From Candidatus Cloacimonadota bacterium (lineage in GTDB: Bacteria > Cloacimonadota > Cloacimonadia > Cloacimonadales > TCS61), in contig JAIPGP010000019.1 of NCBI GenBank assembly GCA_021735645.1, forward strand, positions 1 to 46,464: a DNA stretch of 46,464 nucleotides, read 5' to 3'. The notes below the pieces were generated by a model, which was not told the DNA's origin, searched no databases, and saw only the letters and a program-made list of their open reading frames with translations. The translations under genes and the position numbers were made by a program. The first letter of the stretch is position 1. Every line of letters starts with the position of its first letter. This document shows, in pieces, positions 17,584 to 25,811 of this stretch.

Positions 17584-19398
17584 ATGAAGATAGCTGTGAT
17601 AGGTTCGGGTGGCAGAGAGCATGCAATCTGCTGGAAACTGGGGCAAAGTCCTTTAGTAGATAAAGTTTATGCCATCCCTGGAAATGCAGGTACTCGTAAC
17701 AATGTGAAACTTGATGTTAGTGATTTTGCCGGAATCAGGAGTTTTTGTGAAGAGAACAGAGTGAAACTGATCTTTGTCGGACCAGAGCAGCCTTTAAGTA
17801 TGGGAATAGTTGATTATTTTCAGGGAAGCAACATTATGGTGTTTGGGCCTGATAAAGCTGCATCACAACTGGAAAGCTCGAAGATATTTGCCAAAGAATT
17901 TATGAATAAACACGGCGTGAGAACTGCCGAATACCACACTTTTGACCAATTAGAAGCAGCCTCAGCATACTGCCGGGAATTAGCTGGCAAGTGTGTGATC
18001 AAGTATGATGGACTGGCTGCAGGAAAAGGCGTATTTGTCTGTAATTCTGTAGAAGAAGCTGATAATGCCCTGCAGAGCATTAAAGAAACTTATGGGACTG
18101 ATGCCAGATTCCTGATAGAGGAATTGCTTATTGGTCAGGAACTATCAATCCTGGCATTCACTGACGGGAGTGAATATCAGATATTATTACCTTCTCAGGA
18201 TCATAAACAGCTATTGGATGGAGATAAAGGACCTAATACTGGTGGTATGGGAGCTTTTTGTCCCGTAGAATTCTGTAATGATGAGATGCTGGCAGAAATC
18301 AGAAAGGAAATCATAGAACCCAGTATTGCCGGGTTGCAGGCGGAACAATTCAATTATCATGGTGTGCTTTATTTTGGCTTAATGCTCACATCTGGAGGAC
18401 CCAAAGTGCTGGAATATAATGTCAGAATGGGAGACCCTGAGACTGAGGTAGTGCTGCCGGCTCTTAAAAGCGATTTCCTGGAACTGATTCTTGCCTGTAT
18501 GCAGGGTGGTCTTGCAGAAATTAAGCCGGAATTTCATAAAGGATATTTTGTTGATGTTGTTTTAGCATCAGGCGGTTATCCGCAGCAGTATCACAAGGGT
18601 TTTAAAATAGATATACCATCAGATATTGACGGCATTATCTTCCATGCTGGCAGTAAGATAAATAATGGTGAAGTAGTAACTTCCGGTGGCAGGGTCTTAA
18701 ATGTAGTGGGTAATGGGGAAGATCTGGAATCTGCTATTAAAAATGCCTATGAAGCTGTGGCAAGAGTGAGATTTAAAGACATGTATTACCGCACAGACAT
18801 CGGCAGCAGGAACTCATCAATGAGCCAAAAGAAAAAGCTGCTGATCATGATTTCCGGTAGAGGTTCCAATCTGGAGGCTATTCTTAAAAACATTTCATCT
18901 GGTGCCTTGCAGCCTCTGGCAGAAGTAATTTACGTATTCAGTAATAATCAGGACGCTAATGGACTGGAAAAGGCTACTATGGCAGGAATCCCTGTAAAAG
19001 TTATTTCATCTAAAGATAAAAAACGCTTACATTATAATCAGGAATTAAAGGAATGGTTAGCTGAAATTAATCCTGATTTCATTATTCTGGCTGGATACAT
19101 GCTGATAGTGCCAAAGGAAATTGTAGAACTATTTCCCCAGCGTATCATTAATATCCATCCGGCTGATACTCTTCAGCATCAGGGGTTGCATGGTTATGAA
19201 TGGGCATGGCAGCAGAGATTAGCAATGACAAAGATCACGGTTCATTTTGTAGATGCAGGTTTGGATACTGGCAGGATAATAGCTCAGAAAGATGTTGATC
19301 TAAGAGGAGCTAACTCACTTGAGGAAGTAGAGATGCGAGGACTGAAAGCTGAGCATGAGTTTTACAGCAGTGTACTGGAAAGACTGCTTGGTGATTAA
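17584..19398 (+). CDS. purDN: GAR synthetase fused to GAR formyltransferase (PurD-PurN)
   Basis: Residues 1-412 are phosphoribosylamine-glycine ligase (VGPEQPL 65-71, CVIKYDGLAAGKGV 137-150, GPNTGGMGAF 216-225, EYNVRMGDPETE 277-288). Residues 413-604 are formyltransferase PurN (ISGRGSN 423-429, Asn523 and His525 in NIHP, Asp561 in VDAGLDTG). The usual SLLPxxPG loop after NIHP is replaced by ADTLQHQG. The junction keeps an in-frame ATG at 18820 with AGGAA seven bases upstream, so free PurN could also be made. PurD-PurN on one chain recalls animal GART, here without the PurM domain, which is a separate gene. GAGGA overlaps the purCE stop and serves this ATG. Confidence 0.92.
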   Translation: MKIAVIGSGGREHAICWKLGQSPLVDKVYAIPGNAGTRNNVKLDVSDFAGIRSFCEENRVKLIFVGPEQPLSMGIVDYFQGSNIMVFGPDKAASQLESSKIFAKEFMNKHGVRTAEYHTFDQLEAASAYCRELAGKCVIKYDGLAAGKGVFVCNSVEEADNALQSIKETYGTDARFLIEELLIGQELSILAFTDGSEYQILLPSQDHKQLLDGDKGPNTGGMGAFCPVEFCNDEMLAEIRKEIIEPSIAGLQAEQFNYHGVLYFGLMLTSGGPKVLEYNVRMGDPETEVVLPALKSDFLELILACMQGGLAEIKPEFHKGYFVDVVLASGGYPQQYHKGFKIDIPSDIDGIIFHAGSKINNGEVVTSGGRVLNVVGNGEDLESAIKNAYEAVARVRFKDMYYRTDIGSRNSSMSQKKKLLIMISGRGSNLEAILKNISSGALQPLAEVIYVFSNNQDANGLEKATMAGIPVKVISSKDKKRLHYNQELKEWLAEINPDFIILAGYMLIVPKEIVELFPQRIINIHPADTLQHQGLHGYEWAWQQRLAMTKITVHFVDAGLDTGRIIAQKDVDLRGANSLEEVEMRGLKAEHEFYSSVLERLLGD

Positions 19399-19421
19399 CT
19401 AAGTAAAGGGAAATATAATTA

Positions 19422-21212
19422 ATGCAGAATGAAATAGCGATCATTGATTTCGGCGGGCAATATACCCACCTTATTGCCAGAAGAATTCGAAATCTGGGTG
19501 TATTTAGCGAAATATATCAACCGGAAAACTTCGAATATATGCCACGTATCCAGGGAATCATCTTTTCAGGGGGACCACAGTCTGTTACTGCACACGATGC
19601 TCATCGGATCAAGCTTTCTCTTTTGGATTTGCCGGTTCCGCTATTGGGAATCTGTTATGGTCATCAATTGATCGCTCATCTGATAGGTGGAAAGATAGAA
19701 AGTGGCAGTAATAAAGAATATGGCTATACAGAGATCAAATGCACTGATGAGGGAGGAATATTTACCGGAACCGCTCAAGAGCAGAAGGTATGGATGAGCC
19801 ATGGCGATCATGTGGTAGAATTACCAAAAGGTTTTACAGTCACAGCATCTACAGACCACGTGCCCATAGCTGCTTATAAATCAAATAATAATCGAATATT
19901 TGGTGTGCAATTTCATCCTGAAGTATCGCATACGGAATATGGCAATCAGATTTTGGATAACTTTTTAAGTATTTGTACAAAGCAGAGAAACTGGAAAGTG
20001 GAGAACTTCAAAGAAGAACTGATCGCGGAAGTCCGCAGGCAGGCAGGAAAAAATAATTTACTGATCCTTCTATCCGGGGGTGTAGATTCACTGGTGGCAA
20101 TGGAATTGTGTCTGGCAGCTTTGGGGGCAGAGAGGATATTTGCTATTCATATCGATACAGGGTTCATGCGTCATCAGGAATCAGCAAACATTATTGACCA
20201 TCTACAGCAGTTAGGGTATAATAATCTGAAATTGATAGATGCTGAAGACCGCTACCTGTCAGAGCTTCGCGAGGTGCATGATCCTGAGAAGAAAAGACTG
20301 ATAATCGGCAGATTATTCGTTGAGATAGCAAATGAAGCGATCAGTGAATTTAATGATGACAGTATTCTGCTGGTGCAGGGAACTATCTATCCGGATACAA
20401 TCGAAAGTGGTGACTCTGATAAATCTGCCAAAATCAAAACACATCACAATCGTGTAAGTGAAATTGAAAAACTGATAGCCGACGGAAAGATTATTGAGCC
20501 GATAAAAGAATTGTATAAAGATGAAGTTCGCAAACTGGGTCTGGAATTAAATATTCCGGCAGAATTAGTGAACAGGCATCCTTTCCCGGGTCCCGGACTG
20601 GCAATCAGGATACTTACATCAGACAGTTGCGAAGACTTCATACTGTCAAATAAAGAACGGCAGAAACTGGAAAAAATATCAATAGATTGTGGTTTGAATG
20701 CCATAATATTGCCTGTTCGCAGTGTTGGAGTGATGGGTGATTGCCGCACATATGAACATCCAGTGCTCTTCTCTTACCAGAATATTGGAAAGCATAACTG
20801 GCAGGATTTAAGAATTGCTGCCCAGACAGCGATCAATCAAATGGAATCGGTAAATAGAGCTTTATTCACGGTTGACAGCAAATTAGGGAATTATACCTTA
20901 GGCAGGCATAATCTTTCAAAAGATGCCTGTAACAAGCTGAGAATGGTTGATGATCTGCTGATGGAGCGAGTGAAGTCTATCCCGGAAATCTGGCAGATGC
21001 CGGTAGTGCAGCTGCCTCTCTTTGATGATGAAGGCAGACAGGTATATGTGATGCGACCTGTAACTTCTATAGATGCCATGACAGCCGATTTTTATGAGAT
21101 GGACATACACTTCCTGAGAGCACTGGTAAAAGAGGTAAAACAATTACCTCACGTAGCCAATCTCTTCTTTGATATCACTTCCAAACCTCCAGCTACTATC
21201 GAATGGGAATAA
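19422..21212 (+). CDS. guaA: GMP synthase (glutamine-hydrolysing)
   Basis: Aminates XMP to GMP using glutamine and ATP. The 596-residue protein has the glutaminase domain with Cys78 in LGICYGHQ and the His165/Glu167 pair in FHPEVS. The ATP-pyrophosphatase loop is LLSGGVDSL (217-225), and the C-terminus is DITSKPPATIEWE. It is about 70 residues longer than common bacterial GuaA (about 525). The extra length lies in the dimerisation region after VMGDCRTYEHPV. Together with IKTHHN and GKIIEPIKELYKDEVR, this resembles the long form found in eukaryotes. It is the last gene of the operon, 23 bases after purDN. Confidence 0.93.
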   Translation: MQNEIAIIDFGGQYTHLIARRIRNLGVFSEIYQPENFEYMPRIQGIIFSGGPQSVTAHDAHRIKLSLLDLPVPLLGICYGHQLIAHLIGGKIESGSNKEYGYTEIKCTDEGGIFTGTAQEQKVWMSHGDHVVELPKGFTVTASTDHVPIAAYKSNNNRIFGVQFHPEVSHTEYGNQILDNFLSICTKQRNWKVENFKEELIAEVRRQAGKNNLLILLSGGVDSLVAMELCLAALGAERIFAIHIDTGFMRHQESANIIDHLQQLGYNNLKLIDAEDRYLSELREVHDPEKKRLIIGRLFVEIANEAISEFNDDSILLVQGTIYPDTIESGDSDKSAKIKTHHNRVSEIEKLIADGKIIEPIKELYKDEVRKLGLELNIPAELVNRHPFPGPGLAIRILTSDSCEDFILSNKERQKLEKISIDCGLNAIILPVRSVGVMGDCRTYEHPVLFSYQNIGKHNWQDLRIAAQTAINQMESVNRALFTVDSKLGNYTLGRHNLSKDACNKLRMVDDLLMERVKSIPEIWQMPVVQLPLFDDEGRQVYVMRPVTSIDAMTADFYEMDIHFLRALVKEVKQLPHVANLFFDITSKPPATIEWE

Positions 21213-21241
21213 TCACCAGAAAAATAGTAACTCCTTCTCTT

Positions 21242-21271
21242 AAAAAAAATCATAGGACCTATACGTCCTAT
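21242..21271 (-). terminator. Probable intrinsic terminator downstream of tRNA-Lys
   Basis: Read on the minus strand, a 7-bp stem ATAGGAC/GTCCTAT (21252-21258 with 21265-21271, six-base loop) is followed after two bases by eight T (21242-21249). This fits rho-independent termination of transcription coming from the tRNA gene. On the plus strand the hairpin lacks a T-run, so it does not obviously end the guaA transcript. A further GTCCTAT copy at 21274-21280 gives an alternative pairing. Confidence 0.45.
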
Positions 21272-21320
21272 AAGTCCTATAAATAATAGTCAGTTAGCAC
21301 CTAAAGCGAAAATAAGGTAC

Positions 21321-21370
21321 AACAACAAAGCACAATGTGACATTTTAATGTGAGATTGAGCTTTGTTGTT
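21321..21370. repeat. 50-bp near-perfect palindromic hairpin
   Basis: Arms AACAACAAAGC and GCTTTGTTGTT (21321-21331, 21360-21370) enclose further pairs CAAT/ATTG (21333-21336, 21355-21358) and ACATT/AATGT (21340-21344, 21347-21351). The internal loops are symmetric, of one and three bases, and the apical loop is TT. Twenty base pairs are visible. It lies between the convergent guaA and tRNA-Lys genes. Neither strand has a T-run after it, so it is not a classic terminator. It could be a structured RNA end, a processing site or a small mobile repeat. Confidence 0.7.
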
Positions 21371-21403
21371 CTGGAAGAGATTCTCCCTGGGGTAAAAAAA
21401 AAG

Positions 21404-21479
<76 letters not shown>

Positions 21480-21489
21480 ACGTGAGAGC

Positions 21490-21518
21490 AAAAGAAATTT
21501 GGCGGGTAAAGCTGTCAA
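21490..21518 (-). promoter_or_regulatory. Candidate promoter of tRNA-Lys
   Basis: On the minus strand a perfect TTGACA (21513-21518 in plus coordinates) lies 33 bases upstream of the tRNA 5' end. The hexamer 17 bases further on reads TTCTTT, a poor -10. Position suits a tRNA promoter, but only the -35 box is convincing. Confidence 0.35.
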
Positions 21519-21588
21519 ACAATTTGGGGAAAAATATGTTTCATCAGGGGAAAAGTTGTGAAGATAGCGGATAAATAAATTTTGGATA

Positions 21589-21617
21589 TTGACAAAAAGA
21601 GTGAAAGATAATAAGTA
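21589..21617 (+). promoter_or_regulatory. Candidate promoter of the glycan cluster
   Basis: A perfect TTGACA at 21589-21594 is followed 17 bases later by TAAGTA (21612-21617), a weak -10. It lies 26 bases upstream of the first glycan gene's ATG, the only upstream space available, since the tRNA points the other way. The assignment is mostly positional. Confidence 0.3.
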
Positions 21618-21642
21618 AGCCGTAAAGAAGGAGAAGCCAAAA

Positions 21643-23394
21643 ATGTTTGCAGTGATGGTAGATCATAAATTACGAGAACATCGGAGTAAAATAGAATACA
21701 GTATAGCATATCTATTTTCGGTGTTAGGTTACAGTTATCGGATATTAGCTGATGACGAATATGCGAGTGTGGAAGATATACCATTTATGTATGTGTCCAA
21801 TAAGAAGATAGTCGAGGAATATTTATCAGAACATCCGCGAGGATTTGCTATATGCGTTCTGCATGATGCGATACATTACAATTATGATAATCTTGGTAAG
21901 GGGGATATCAAGCAATTATTGAAGAGTTTTAATATTGGTTATGAGATACCTTATATATGCAGCAGGGATATAGTGGAACCGATATCATTCACATGTGATG
22001 CAAAGAAGCAGAGATTTTATGTGGGAGTATTTCACTTTGATCTGATAGGTAATATTTATTTTCATTTAACGGGTAAGGAGCAGGATACTATCAAGCATCG
22101 GGACGCTCAGAAGCGTTTCAGTTATCAGCAGTCGAATTTTGAGAAGTATATGAACTATCCATATTTAACCGGCATGATAAATCTGGTAGAGTTATTTTTG
22201 AGTGAAGGTGAGAGTTATTTGAGGTATCCCCTGTTGAAGAAGCCGTTATGGCCAGGTAATAAGCAGTATGCAATAGCGATAACGCATAGTGTGGATAAAT
22301 TAACCAAATGGAATGGTATGCGATTTTGGGAGAGCTTATTTTACTGGTTGCGGAGTTTTTGGCGGGTACAGTATCATCTCCGAAATTTTTGGGGTTTACT
22401 GCGCTATTTATTTGATAACTGGGAGCCGTACTGGAATTTTGATTTAATAGCAGGTCTAGAGAAGGATAATGGGATACAGAGCACATTTTTCTTTGGTGTG
22501 GGCGACGAGAAGCAGGCAGGAGTGGATTATGAATTAGCGGAACCAGACCTGAAAACTCAAAAGAATGAACTGGAATCATTTGGTCATGGGTTTGGTTTAT
22601 ATTTGAGTCGAGAAAGTAAGGAAGCTGCGTATCAGAAGTCTACTAAGGAGTTATCTGCATTTACAGGAACCACAATAAATGGGGCCCGAAAAGAGAATTT
22701 TATTTTACCGGAAGCGAAGGAGACGGCATTATATCAGAGTAACGGTTTGAAGTGGGACAGTTCGTGGGCAATGCCGGATTTGCAGGGATATATCCATGGC
22801 ATAGGCTATCCTTTTTATCTGAGTTTGAATGGATATAAGGAAGGTGGTATATTGGAGATACCGGTGAATTTCAGTGATCATGCCCTGCGAAGTGATAAAG
22901 CAGCGATCAGTATGGATGCTTTGGAGGAGCGGATCGAAGACATCATAGATAAAGCGCGGAAATTCCGGTCATTATTAGTATTTAATTTCAATGTATGCAC
23001 TTTTGAGGAGATATTGCTTCTTTCGGAAGTATTTCGCTGGCTGATGCAGCGTTTAAAGGGTGACCCATCGGTATGGAAAGCCCGTTTATCAGAGATTTAC
23101 AGCTGGCACGAACAGCGAGAGAGCATAAAAATAGGAAATGAGCGTGATCTTGTAGTGATAGAAGCCCGTAGGGATATAGATGATATAACTTTATATATAA
23201 AGGGATTATGGCGTGTTAATGATATAGTGGAGCGTCATATTCAGGAAAAGGAGCAGGAGGAATTAGACTTATTTACTGAAAACACCTGGTGGCAGATGAA
23301 AGATGCTGAGGTCATGGTAACAGGCAGAATGGTGAGACTGCGCAATGTGAAATCCGGTTGCAGGATCCGGTTAGAAACCGTGAAATTTGGTTAG
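21643..23394 (+). CDS. Polysaccharide deacetylase-like protein with degraded active site
   Basis: A 583-residue protein resembling the two-part proteins with an N-terminal DUF7033-like region and a C-terminal NodB-type deacetylase fold. The N-terminal part has IYFHLTGKEQDTIKHRDAQK (138-157), matching the FLxxRYEE...RD block of that family. The deacetylase motif 1, normally THDVD, reads THSVD (214-218). The motif usually reading HxxGLHxS appears as GHGFGLYLS, with Tyr320 in place of a metal-site His. It may therefore bind rather than hydrolyse glycans. It opens the glycan cluster, with an AAGGAG site before ATG 21643. The family call is moderate; loss of activity is inference. Confidence 0.65.
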   Translation: MFAVMVDHKLREHRSKIEYSIAYLFSVLGYSYRILADDEYASVEDIPFMYVSNKKIVEEYLSEHPRGFAICVLHDAIHYNYDNLGKGDIKQLLKSFNIGYEIPYICSRDIVEPISFTCDAKKQRFYVGVFHFDLIGNIYFHLTGKEQDTIKHRDAQKRFSYQQSNFEKYMNYPYLTGMINLVELFLSEGESYLRYPLLKKPLWPGNKQYAIAITHSVDKLTKWNGMRFWESLFYWLRSFWRVQYHLRNFWGLLRYLFDNWEPYWNFDLIAGLEKDNGIQSTFFFGVGDEKQAGVDYELAEPDLKTQKNELESFGHGFGLYLSRESKEAAYQKSTKELSAFTGTTINGARKENFILPEAKETALYQSNGLKWDSSWAMPDLQGYIHGIGYPFYLSLNGYKEGGILEIPVNFSDHALRSDKAAISMDALEERIEDIIDKARKFRSLLVFNFNVCTFEEILLLSEVFRWLMQRLKGDPSVWKARLSEIYSWHEQRESIKIGNERDLVVIEARRDIDDITLYIKGLWRVNDIVERHIQEKEQEELDLFTENTWWQMKDAEVMVTGRMVRLRNVKSGCRIRLETVKFG

Positions 23395-23410
23395 GAAGCA
23401 AAAAAACATA

Positions 23411-24697
23411 ATGCCCAAAGCTTTAATAATATCCTATTTTTTTCCACCCTTAAGTGGACCGGGAGTTCAGCGGTCGTATAATATTGTGCGTAATCTTGCC
23501 GAAAACGGCTGGGAACCGGTAGTATTGACAGTTAAAGACATCTGTTATGTGGGCAGAGATGAGACGCTGATCAAGAAGCTGGCAGGGATAGAGATAATAA
23601 GAACAGAGACGATAGACCCGATGCGAATTTTGTATTTATGGGAAAAGATATGGGGCAGGAGCAGGGATAAAAGTATTTATGTGCAGGCTGGAAGTGGAAT
23701 ACGGCAATTTGGCAGGGACATATTTCCTCTAGACTCCAAAATTGGCTGGCTGGCAACAGCATTCAGGCGAGCATGTAACATCTGCAGGACGCATGATATC
23801 AAGGTGATCTATGCCACAATGAGTCCTTATTCAAGTGGAATACTGGCAAATAAAGTGAGCAAAGCAATGAATATACCATATATCCTGGATTATCGTGATT
23901 TATGGTCTGGCAAGCCGGACCTGAGTTATTTCAGCAGGTGGCACCGGAAGCTTTCCGAGAAATGGGAGCAGCGGATCATTGAGGCAGCAGCAGCGATCAT
24001 TCAGGTAACTGAGTGGTCAAGAACACGTTTTCTGGAGCTGTTTCCGGAATGTAATAAAGAGAAAGTGTCGGTGATCTTTAATGGATATGATCGGGAATCA
24101 ATCCCGGTGAAGATACCGCATGTAAGCAGTAAGGGAGTGATAAGATTCACATATGCAGGGCATTTTTATGGTGAGCGGAATCCCGGGGAGTTTTTAGGGG
24201 CTTTAGCGGAGTTAATAGCAGAAAACAGTTTAGATGAGTCAGTGGAATTTGAGTTTATTGGCAATTATCCGCGTGAGATAGAAGAGCTTTTTTTTGAGCA
24301 TAAATGTCTTAAACGCGTGAAATATATGAATTATGATGAGTATCTGGAGAAATTAATTGACAGCAGCGTCCTTCTATTATTCATTTCAAGTCGCAATAGT
24401 GAGATGGTATTAACCCAGAAGCTGTTTGAATATCTGGCAGTGAGGCGACCGATATTTGCGATGATACCGGAAGTTGGAGAAGCAGCAGAGATCATCAGGA
24501 AGTATAATGCGGGAATAATAATTACTGGAGCAGATCGGGCAGGAATAAAAAGAGGAATATTGGAGATGTGTGAAATAGTCCGGCAGGGAGAAGTGAATGC
24601 GAGATTTCAGGTATCAGAAAATGATTATAGTAAATTTGAGCGTCAAGCGCAGGCAAAGCAATTGGCAAAGCTGATGGATACTGTGACAAATGGCTAG
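23411..24697 (+). CDS. GT4-family glycosyltransferase
   Basis: The 428-residue cytoplasmic protein starts KALIISYFFPPLSGPGVQR, the N-terminal nucleotide-fold opening typical of GT4 (GT-B) transferases. Its C-terminal half has FTYAGHFYGERNP and the sugar-nucleotide region ending EYLAVRRPIFAMIPEVGE. The donor and acceptor sugars cannot be read from sequence. I use ATG 23411; the longer frame begins with TTG inside the preceding gene. AGGA at 23392 is somewhat distant (15 bases). It overlaps the next glycosyltransferase by 8 bases, so the two are probably translated together. Confidence 0.85.
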   Translation: MPKALIISYFFPPLSGPGVQRSYNIVRNLAENGWEPVVLTVKDICYVGRDETLIKKLAGIEIIRTETIDPMRILYLWEKIWGRSRDKSIYVQAGSGIRQFGRDIFPLDSKIGWLATAFRRACNICRTHDIKVIYATMSPYSSGILANKVSKAMNIPYILDYRDLWSGKPDLSYFSRWHRKLSEKWEQRIIEAAAAIIQVTEWSRTRFLELFPECNKEKVSVIFNGYDRESIPVKIPHVSSKGVIRFTYAGHFYGERNPGEFLGALAELIAENSLDESVEFEFIGNYPREIEELFFEHKCLKRVKYMNYDEYLEKLIDSSVLLLFISSRNSEMVLTQKLFEYLAVRRPIFAMIPEVGEAAEIIRKYNAGIIITGADRAGIKRGILEMCEIVRQGEVNARFQVSENDYSKFERQAQAKQLAKLMDTVTNG

Positions 24698-25811
24698 GAA
24701 AAAGCTGCTTCATATCCAATTGCTGCCGCTGCTTTCCGGTGTGCAGAATATGATGTTGAGCCTGCTGGGTGGTTTGGATAAAGCTGAATTTGAGATCTAT
24801 GTAATCAGCAAGCCGGGTGGCCCTTTGGAAGAAGCAATAATAAAAGCTGGATATCATTATGTGCCGGTGAAATCGCTGGAGCGTAATTTTTCGATATTTG
24901 ATCTTATAGCTATCGTGAAACTCTACATCATAATGAGGAAATGCAAATTTGATATAGTGCATACCCATTCCAGTAAGACCGGATTTATGGGGAGAATAGC
25001 AGCCAGATTAGCAGGAGTGCCACGAATATTCCACACAGTGCATGGCTTTGCAATTCATGAGCATCAGTCGGGGATATTAAACCGGATATATATGACACTG
25101 GAGAAATTTGCCGGCAGGTTTTGTGATAAAGTGATATTTGTGAATGATCATGAGCGTGAGATGGCAGTGGCAAAAGGTATATTACCAGCCGAGAAAGTGA
25201 TGACGATCAATAATGGAATTGCTATTGAATTATATAAGGTGAAGGATGCTGAGAGCTATCTTGCTGAGCGGGATTATGAAAAGAATCCTTTTATAATAGG
25301 CAGTGTACTGAGATTCACAACCCAGAAAAATGTATTTAACACAATTGCGGCTGCTATAGAAGTATGCAAAAAAAATAGAGCAATACAATTTGTATTTATT
25401 GGAGATGGTGAGGATTTTCTGGTTTGTAAGAATCTGATAGATCAGGCAAATATGAATACACGGATTTTTTTAACCGGCTGGCAATCGCGGATAAATGAGC
25501 TATTGATGAAGCTGGATGTGTTTCTATTATTTTCTCGCTGGGAAGGCTTATCGATATCGATATTAGAAGCGATGGCTACGGGATTGCCAGTGGTGGCATC
25601 TGATATCAAAGGCAATAATGAATTAGTAGATAAAGAAAATGGAATACTGGTGGATGTGCGGGATATTGATGGATTGGTGGCGGAATTAGTGAGTCTGCCT
25701 CAGCGCACTTCAGAATTAAAATCCTGGAGTATTGCCTCACGCAGGCGGATGGAAGAAAGATTCACGCTTCAGAAATTTATTAATGAATATAAGGCACTAT
25801 ATGATGATTAG
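24690..25811 (+). CDS. GT4-family glycosyltransferase
   Basis: The 373-residue protein has the acceptor-side motif HTHSSKTGFMGRIAARLAGVP followed by IFHTVHGFA, a signature of GT4 enzymes acting on lipid-linked or surface glycans. The donor-site motif is SRWEGLSISILEAMATGLPVVAS, with the EX7E glutamates (Glu in RWEGL and in ILEA). It is a separate subfamily from the preceding gene. Substrate is unknown. Its end overlaps the WecA-like gene by 11 bases. Confidence 0.88.
   Translation: MARKKLLHIQLLPLLSGVQNMMLSLLGGLDKAEFEIYVISKPGGPLEEAIIKAGYHYVPVKSLERNFSIFDLIAIVKLYIIMRKCKFDIVHTHSSKTGFMGRIAARLAGVPRIFHTVHGFAIHEHQSGILNRIYMTLEKFAGRFCDKVIFVNDHEREMAVAKGILPAEKVMTINNGIAIELYKVKDAESYLAERDYEKNPFIIGSVLRFTTQKNVFNTIAAAIEVCKKNRAIQFVFIGDGEDFLVCKNLIDQANMNTRIFLTGWQSRINELLMKLDVFLLFSRWEGLSISILEAMATGLPVVASDIKGNNELVDKENGILVDVRDIDGLVAELVSLPQRTSELKSWSIASRRRMEERFTLQKFINEYKALYDD

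Noticed and set aside
21321-21370. Intrinsic terminator of guaA.
   Set aside because: The stem is long, but no T-run follows on the plus strand. It is reported as a structure of unknown role.
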